DNA from: Pseudomonadota bacterium
Lineage (GTDB): Bacteria > Pseudomonadota > Gammaproteobacteria > SZUA-229
DNA: 9,126 bases
Direction of reading: 5' to 3'
Assembly: GCA_015222915.1 (NCBI GenBank)
Contig: JADFWE010000282.1
Span: 1-9,126, forward strand
Positions 5,637-9,126 of this stretch are shown here, piece by piece. The notes under the pieces were generated by a model. It worked only from the letters and a program-made list of their open reading frames with translations, made no database searches and was not told the DNA's origin. The number at the start of each line of letters is the position of its first letter. The first letter of the stretch is position 1. A program made the position numbers and the translations under genes.

Positions 5637-6404
5637 ATGAAAAATCTCTATCGCAATTCAGGCTATCGCTCTGCAGGCACTGTTGTCGGCACAGCAATTC
5701 TATCAATGGGCCTGATCTTCGGCATGACAGCCTGCAGTAAAGATAACGGTGGCGACACCGATAAGCAGGCACTGGCAACACTACAGCAGAAAGCCAGCTA
5801 CAGTTATGGCGTCGACATCGCCAGCCGCCTGAAACAGCAGGGAATCGAACTCGATGTGAACGCGCTGAACCGGGGCATCAACGATGCTTACAATGGCAGC
5901 GAGCTGGCACTGAGCACCGAGGCTCAACTGGAAGCCAAGACCAGCTTCCAGGCGAAATTACGCGATGACATGATGAAAAAACAGGTCGCTATCTCAGAGA
6001 GCAACACGGCTAAAGGCAAAGCCTTCCTCGAAGAAAACGCTAAAAAGGAAGGCGTGATCACCACCGAAAGCGGCTTGCAGTATAAAAAACTGGTGACCAA
6101 TGAAAGCGGCAAGATACCGACAGCATCCGACACCGTTACCACACACTATAAAGGCACCTTGATCGATGGCCGCGTATTTGACAGCTCTTACGATAGAGGC
6201 AAACCGGCTTCTTTCCCAGTTAAAGGCGTGATCAAAGGCTGGACAGAAGCACTGCAGATGATGCATGTCGGTGATAAGTGGCAGCTGTTTATCCCTTCAG
6301 ACCTGGCCTACGGCCCGACCAAACGTAGCGAGTTAATCGAAGCAAATTCGACCCTGGTCTTTGAGATTGAGTTATTAGCGATTAAAGACCCGGCGGATAA
6401 ATAA
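5637..6404 (+). CDS. FKBP-type peptidyl-prolyl isomerase lipoprotein (Mip/FkpA-like)
   Basis: This is a predicted envelope foldase catalysing cis-trans isomerisation of X-Pro bonds. AGGAAG lies 4 nt before the ATG at 5637, which gives 255 residues. An upstream in-frame ATG at 5607 has no ribosome binding site and would add ten residues in front of the signal sequence. The N-terminus has basic residues, a hydrophobic stretch (about 15-30) and a lipobox-like GMTAC with C33 as the lipidation site; Ser at +2 fits outer-membrane sorting. The helical FKBP N-terminal dimerisation domain covers about 43-140 (SYSYGVDIASRLKQQ...). The catalytic FKBP domain covers about 145-250: HYKGTL with Y171, GRVFDSS with F181 and D182, SFPVKGVIKGW with V198, I199 and W202, and LAYGP with Y225. 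The usual IPPNSTL of the last loop reads LIEANSTL here. E. coli FkpA is periplasmic and unlipidated; Legionella Mip is surface-exposed, so neither symbol is assigned. Confidence 0.93.
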   Translation: MKNLYRNSGYRSAGTVVGTAILSMGLIFGMTACSKDNGGDTDKQALATLQQKASYSYGVDIASRLKQQGIELDVNALNRGINDAYNGSELALSTEAQLEAKTSFQAKLRDDMMKKQVAISESNTAKGKAFLEENAKKEGVITTESGLQYKKLVTNESGKIPTASDTVTTHYKGTLIDGRVFDSSYDRGKPASFPVKGVIKGWTEALQMMHVGDKWQLFIPSDLAYGPTKRSELIEANSTLVFEIELLAIKDPADK

Positions 6405-6417
6405 GAACGGAAATAAT

Positions 6418-6493
6418 AGTTGGCAGTAAAAACATAAAAACGGTTTCTTTGCGTCTTTCGCAGAAAACCGTTTTTATGTTTTTACTGCCAACT
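6418..6493. repeat. Perfect 29-bp-arm hairpin downstream of the FKBP gene
   Basis: The arms 6418-6446 and 6465-6493 are perfectly complementary over 29 nt (starting AGTTGGCAGTAAAAACAT). The 18-nt centre can itself pair through TGCG and CGCA. Ten bases of the right end, ACTGCCAACT (6484-6493), are repeated directly at 6498-6507. It lies between the convergent FKBP and yicC genes and could be a bidirectional terminator or an mRNA 3'-end stabiliser. A T-rich run (about 6512-6523) follows on the plus strand but starts about 18 nt past the stem. Confidence 0.85.
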
Positions 6494-6528
6494 GATAACT
6501 GCCAACTTAAGACTTTCTTTTATTACTC

Positions 6529-6544
6529 GTATCATCCATGATAC
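6529..6544. repeat. Short palindrome near the yicC 3' end
   Basis: GTATCAT (6529-6535) and ATGATAC (6538-6544) are separated by CC. It lies about 40 nt beyond the yicC stop codon in the direction of yicC transcription. The role is unknown; it could contribute to 3'-end formation. Confidence 0.45.
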
Positions 6545-6585
6545 TCACCCCCTCGGGGCTTACGTAATAAATCTCTCCTGACGAT

Positions 6586-7452
6586 TTATTCTATATTCTG
6601 AATCTGCTCGCGCATCTGCTCGATCAGTACCTTCAGCTCTACCGACGCATTGGTACTCGTAATATCCGCCGATTTTGAGCCCAGTGTATTCGCTTCACGA
6701 TTGAGCTCCTGCATCAAAAAATCCAGGCGGCGGCCAACGGCTTCATCGCGCGCAAGGACATCACGCATCTCCTGCAGGTGGCTATCCAGCCGATCCAGCT
6801 CTTCATCGACATCCATCTTCTGCGCCAGATGCACCAGTTCCTGTTCCAGGCGGTCCTGATTGACCTCGATCTTTAACGCTTCCATACGGTCATGTATTTT
6901 TTTCTGATAACGTGACTGAATCTCCGGCATGTTTTTCCGTGTATCGAGAACGATCTGCTGTATCGATTCACAACGCTGCAGGATGAGCTCGGCCATACGC
7001 TTACCTTCACGTTCGCGGTTGGCGATCAGTTCGTCCAGCGCGGCGTTTAACGCTGTTTCAGCATCGGCCAGCACCGGCTTCATATCCAGTTTTGATTCCT
7101 GGACCACACCGGGCCACTGCAGCACTTCCATGGGATCCACCTCGGAAGGCTGATGCAACAGGTTATTGATCTTCTGACAGGCTTTGACCAGGGCTTTTGC
7201 CTGATCCTGATTCACCTCGATAGTACCTGACTGCAGGGTGCTCGCGTTGAAGCGCAACAGGCACTCCACCTTGCCACGTTTTAGACGCTGCTGCAGGATC
7301 TCACGGTAACGGCCCTCACTGGCTCGAAAGTCCTCTGGCAGCTTCATATGCAGTTCGAGGTAACGGTGGTTTACGCTGCGTAATTCCCATACCAGTTCAC
7401 CGGCGTCGGTATTCTGCTGAATGCGCGCAAAGGCGGTCATGCTTTTTGTCAT
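6586..7452 (-). CDS. yicC: YicC family endoribonuclease
   Basis: YicC/YloC proteins are cytoplasmic endoribonucleases; in E. coli YicC has been linked to degradation of the small RNA RyhB. The protein has 288 residues (E. coli 287). The N-terminal domain (about 1-155) begins with the family signature TKSMTAFAR and has WELRSVNHRYLELHMKLPE (22-40). A coiled-coil-like charged middle (about 140-215) leads to the C-terminal domain (about 205-288) with VDEELDRLDSHL (215-226), GRRLDFLMQELNREANTLGSK (240-260) and a helical end. The ATG at 7452 gives the canonical N-terminus; GAGAG about 8 nt upstream is a weak ribosome binding site. It is divergent from rph, the same arrangement as in E. coli, where yicC and rph also diverge. 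Confidence 0.95.
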   Translation of the reverse strand: MTKSMTAFARIQQNTDAGELVWELRSVNHRYLELHMKLPEDFRASEGRYREILQQRLKRGKVECLLRFNASTLQSGTIEVNQDQAKALVKACQKINNLLHQPSEVDPMEVLQWPGVVQESKLDMKPVLADAETALNAALDELIANREREGKRMAELILQRCESIQQIVLDTRKNMPEIQSRYQKKIHDRMEALKIEVNQDRLEQELVHLAQKMDVDEELDRLDSHLQEMRDVLARDEAVGRRLDFLMQELNREANTLGSKSADITSTNASVELKVLIEQMREQIQNIE

Positions 7453-7495
7453 AGCTATACTCTCACTCGGGAGGCAAACATCTCATCTCGAGTCT

Positions 7496-7524
7496 ACCAT
7501 GTGACTTTGGCAAGCATGTATAAT
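7496..7524 (+). promoter_or_regulatory. Candidate rph-rdgB promoter
   Basis: A perfect -10 TATAAT lies at 7519-7524, 41 nt upstream of the rph ATG. The hexamer 17 nt upstream (7496-7501, ACCATG) is a poor -35, so the promoter is called on the -10 and its position only. Confidence 0.5.
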
Positions 7525-7545
7525 ACCCGCACTTAAATTTCACAA
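7517..7545 (-). promoter_or_regulatory. Candidate yicC promoter overlapping the rph -10
   Basis: On the minus strand, TTGTGA (7545-7540) and TATACA (7522-7517) are separated by 17 nt, each matching 4 of 6 consensus bases. The -10 overlaps the plus-strand TATAAT of rph, so the two divergent genes may compete for polymerase at one site. Confidence 0.35.
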
Positions 7546-7565
7546 CTTGTTCAGAGAAGCCAAGC

Positions 7566-8282
7566 ATGCGCCCAAGCAACCGAGAAGCAGATGAGATGCG
7601 CGAGATACGCATCACCCGAAACTACACTAAACACGCCGAAGGTTCGGTGCTTGTCGAATTTGGCGATACCAAAGTTATCTGCACCGCCAGTGTCGAAGAA
7701 AGGGTTCCCGGCTTCCTGCGCGGAAAAGGCCAGGGCTGGGTGACAGCTGAATACGGCATGCTGCCCCGCTCTACCGGTTCGCGCATGCGCCGGGAAGCGA
7801 GCAGCGGCAAACAGGGTGGTCGTACCATGGAGATCCAACGCCTGATCGGCCGTGCCCTGCGTGCAGGTATTGATCTTGAAGCACTGGGCGAGAACACCAT
7901 CAGTCTGGACTGCGATGTCATACAGGCAGACGGCGGTACCCGCACCGCCAGCATCACCGGGGCATGGGTCGCTTTAAATGATGCCATCAACCACCTGCTG
8001 GATAAAAAGATCATCAAAAAGAACCCGCTGCATCACCAGATCGCTTCGGTCTCGGTCGGCATCTTTAACGGCACCCCGGTTCTTGACCTGGATTATGCTG
8101 AAGACTCTAATGCCGAAACCGATATGAACGTGGTGATGAACAGTGACGGTGGCTTCATCGAAGTACAGGGCACTGCCGAAGGTCATCCTTATAGTAAAGA
8201 TGAGCTGAACAGCATGCTCGAGCTTGCTGAGAAAGGTATTAATGAATTAATCGCAGCCCAATCAGCTGCCATCGAAGCCTGA
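7566..8282 (+). CDS. rph: Ribonuclease PH
   Basis: RNase PH is a phosphate-dependent 3'-5' exoribonuclease that trims tRNA precursors and structured RNA ends, working as a hexameric ring. At 238 residues it equals the E. coli length. Visible blocks are [20 protein letters not shown] (1-20), [20 protein letters not shown] (26-45), [20 protein letters not shown] (48-67), the strongly conserved basic segment from S69 to R86 ending in [27 protein letters not shown] (115-134) and [17 protein letters not shown] (174-190). R86 and the GTR at 124-126 correspond to the phosphate site, and D180 and D186 to the catalytic acidic pair. GAGAAG about 7 nt before the ATG supports the start. The TGA overlaps the ribosome binding site of rdgB. 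Confidence 0.98.
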   Translation: MRPSNREADEMREIRITRNYTKHAEGSVLVEFGDTKVICTASVEERVPGFLRGKGQGWVTAEYGMLPRSTGSRMRREASSGKQGGRTMEIQRLIGRALRAGIDLEALGENTISLDCDVIQADGGTRTASITGAWVALNDAINHLLDKKIIKKNPLHHQIASVSVGIFNGTPVLDLDYAEDSNAETDMNVVMNSDGGFIEVQGTAEGHPYSKDELNSMLELAEKGINELIAAQSAAIEA

Positions 8283-8292
8283 GGTAAACGAC

Positions 8293-8904
8293 ATGGAAAA
8301 AATCAGTAAGATAGTACTCGCCAGCGGTAATGCCGGTAAAGTTCGTGAGATAAACAAACTGTTTGCCGGCAGCGGTATCGAAGTGGTTCCGCAGTCTGAA
8401 TTTAATGTCCCCGAGGTCCCGGAGACCGGCACCACTTTTGTCGAGAATGCCATCATCAAGGCACGTCATGCTGCCGAGTGTACCGGCCTGCCCGCAATCT
8501 CTGATGATTCCGGTATCGAAGTCGATGCACTCGATCATCGGCCCGGCGTTTATTCCGCACGTTATGCAGGCGAAGGTGCCAGCGACGAAGATAATAACAA
8601 GCTGATGCTAAAAGAATTAGCAGGCGTTCCGGAAGCCGAGCGTACTGCACGTTACCAGTGTCTGATCGTGTTCATGCGTTCGCATACTGACCCGGTGCCG
8701 ATCATCACCCAGGGCAGCTGGGAAGGCAGGATCCTGAAAGCACCGCAGGGTGATGGTGGCTTTGGTTATGATCCGATCTTTTACGTACCGACACATGATT
8801 GCTCTGGCGGTGAATTACCTCTGGATGTAAAAAACACGTTGAGTCATCGCGCTATTGCCTTGAACGCAATGCTGGAAGAGTTCAAGAAACATAAATACTT
8901 ATAA
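8293..8904 (+). CDS. rdgB: XTP/dITP diphosphatase (non-canonical purine NTP pyrophosphatase)
   Basis: RdgB/HAM1 enzymes hydrolyse dITP, XTP and related deaminated purine nucleotides to monophosphates plus pyrophosphate, keeping them out of DNA and RNA. The protein has 203 residues (E. coli 197). Visible motifs are LASGNAGKVREI (9-20) for triphosphate binding, TTFVENAIIKARHAA (47-61), SDDSGIEVDAL (70-80) with the catalytic D72, GVYSARYAG (85-93), GSWEGRI (141-147), GDGGFGYDPIF (153-163) for base recognition, and K180 with SHRA (184-187). Only 10 nt separate it from rph; its ribosome binding site GAGG overlaps the rph TGA, so the two are translationally coupled. In many gammaproteobacteria hemW follows rdgB; here a repeat and an unrecognised gene follow. 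Confidence 0.97.
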   Translation: MEKISKIVLASGNAGKVREINKLFAGSGIEVVPQSEFNVPEVPETGTTFVENAIIKARHAAECTGLPAISDDSGIEVDALDHRPGVYSARYAGEGASDEDNNKLMLKELAGVPEAERTARYQCLIVFMRSHTDPVPIITQGSWEGRILKAPQGDGGFGYDPIFYVPTHDCSGGELPLDVKNTLSHRAIALNAMLEEFKKHKYL

Positions 8905-8909
8905 TACTT

Positions 8910-8991
8910 ACGTCATTGCGAGCGAAGCGCGGCAATCTCTGTCAGCGGCTGAGTAGTCTGCAGAAGATTGCTTCGTTCCTCGCAATGACGT
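8910..8991. repeat. Interspersed palindromic repeat of the CGTCATTGCGAG type
   Basis: ACGTCATTGCGAG (8910-8922) and CTCGCAATGACGT (8979-8991) are perfect inverted arms of 13 bp. A second pair, GCAATCT (8932-8938) and AGATTGC (8964-8970), lies inside, with GCGAAGC-like spacers. From memory, sequences built on CGTCATTGCGAG, GCGAAGC and GCAATCT recur as intergenic palindromic repeats in many unrelated bacterial genomes; no search could be run. It starts 5 nt after the rdgB stop and ends 10 nt before the next start codon. Confidence 0.8.
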
Positions 8992-9001
8992 TATCTAATA
9001 T

Positions 9002-9126
9002 ATGACCGTTTTACTCTGTAGCGAAATAAATCTGGAACACCTGCAATCCCTGCTTGGCCGTTACGGCATGGAGATCAAAACCGTCGATGACAACGAAGCA
9101 ATCCCCGGTAGTTTCTGGCAGCCGCC
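9002..9126 (+). CDS. Start of an unrecognised protein (cut by the right edge)
   Basis: An open frame of 41 codons runs from ATG 9002 to the window edge without a stop. The product starts MTVLLCSEINLEHLQ and contains RYGMEIKTVDDNEAIPGSFW. An in-frame TAA at 8996-8998 means translation cannot start further upstream. No Shine-Dalgarno sequence lies in the 10 nt between the palindromic repeat and the ATG, nor in the end of the repeat. The product is not assigned; PGSFW recalls a gammaproteobacterial protein with a PGSYWG motif followed by a His-rich metal-binding-like segment, but that part is outside the window and this is a weak recollection. Codon use looks like that of the neighbouring genes. 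It is on the same strand as rph and rdgB and may be expressed by read-through. Confidence 0.6.
   Translation, partial: MTVLLCSEINLEHLQSLLGRYGMEIKTVDDNEAIPGSFWQP

Noticed and set aside
7622..8017. Minus-strand open frame opposite rph
   Set aside because: It is antisense to fully conserved RNase PH sequence and has no independent support.

Overview
The window reads as chromosomal DNA of a gammaproteobacterium of moderate GC content. Evidence is the set of family assignments (AsmA, MoaC/MoaD/MoaE, DegQ-type protease, Mip/FkpA-like lipoprotein, YicC, RNase PH, RdgB) and the arrangement yicC <-> rph-rdgB, which is typical of that class. No tRNA, rRNA, CRISPR array, transposase or phage gene is visible. 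The species cannot be named from the sequence.

Layout. 1-1574 (minus): an AsmA-family envelope protein, cut by the left edge. 1662-2153 (minus): moaC. 2154-3118: almost 1 kb without a credible gene, dominated by a roughly 700-bp non-coding element (about 2262-2960) built of long inverted arms and a mirror-ordered series of internal hairpins. 3119-3805 (plus): moaD and moaE, with moaD possibly leaderless. 3902-5284 (minus): a DegQ-like periplasmic HtrA protease. 5637-6404 (plus): an FKBP-type peptidyl-prolyl isomerase lipoprotein. 6586-7452 (minus): the YicC endoribonuclease. 7566-8282 and 8293-8904 (plus): rph and rdgB in one operon. 9002 to the edge (plus): the start of an unrecognised gene.

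The genes form small functional groups. MoaC makes cyclic pyranopterin monophosphate, and MoaD/MoaE make the dithiolene of molybdopterin from it. The DegQ-like protease and the FKBP lipoprotein are divergent neighbours that both act on envelope proteins. YicC and RNase PH are RNA-processing enzymes transcribed from facing promoters, and RdgB removes non-canonical purine nucleotides from the pool.

The most unusual content is in the gaps. Four spacers carry elaborate inverted repeats: the large element between moaC and moaD; a block of inverted repeats filling the moaE/degQ convergent junction and ending in a 35-nt palindrome over the degQ stop codon; a perfect 29-bp-arm hairpin between the FKBP gene and yicC; and a CGTCATTGCGAG-type palindromic repeat between rdgB and the last gene. 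This suggests a genome rich in small interspersed palindromic repeats. The moaC/moaD element is the best candidate for something not well described.
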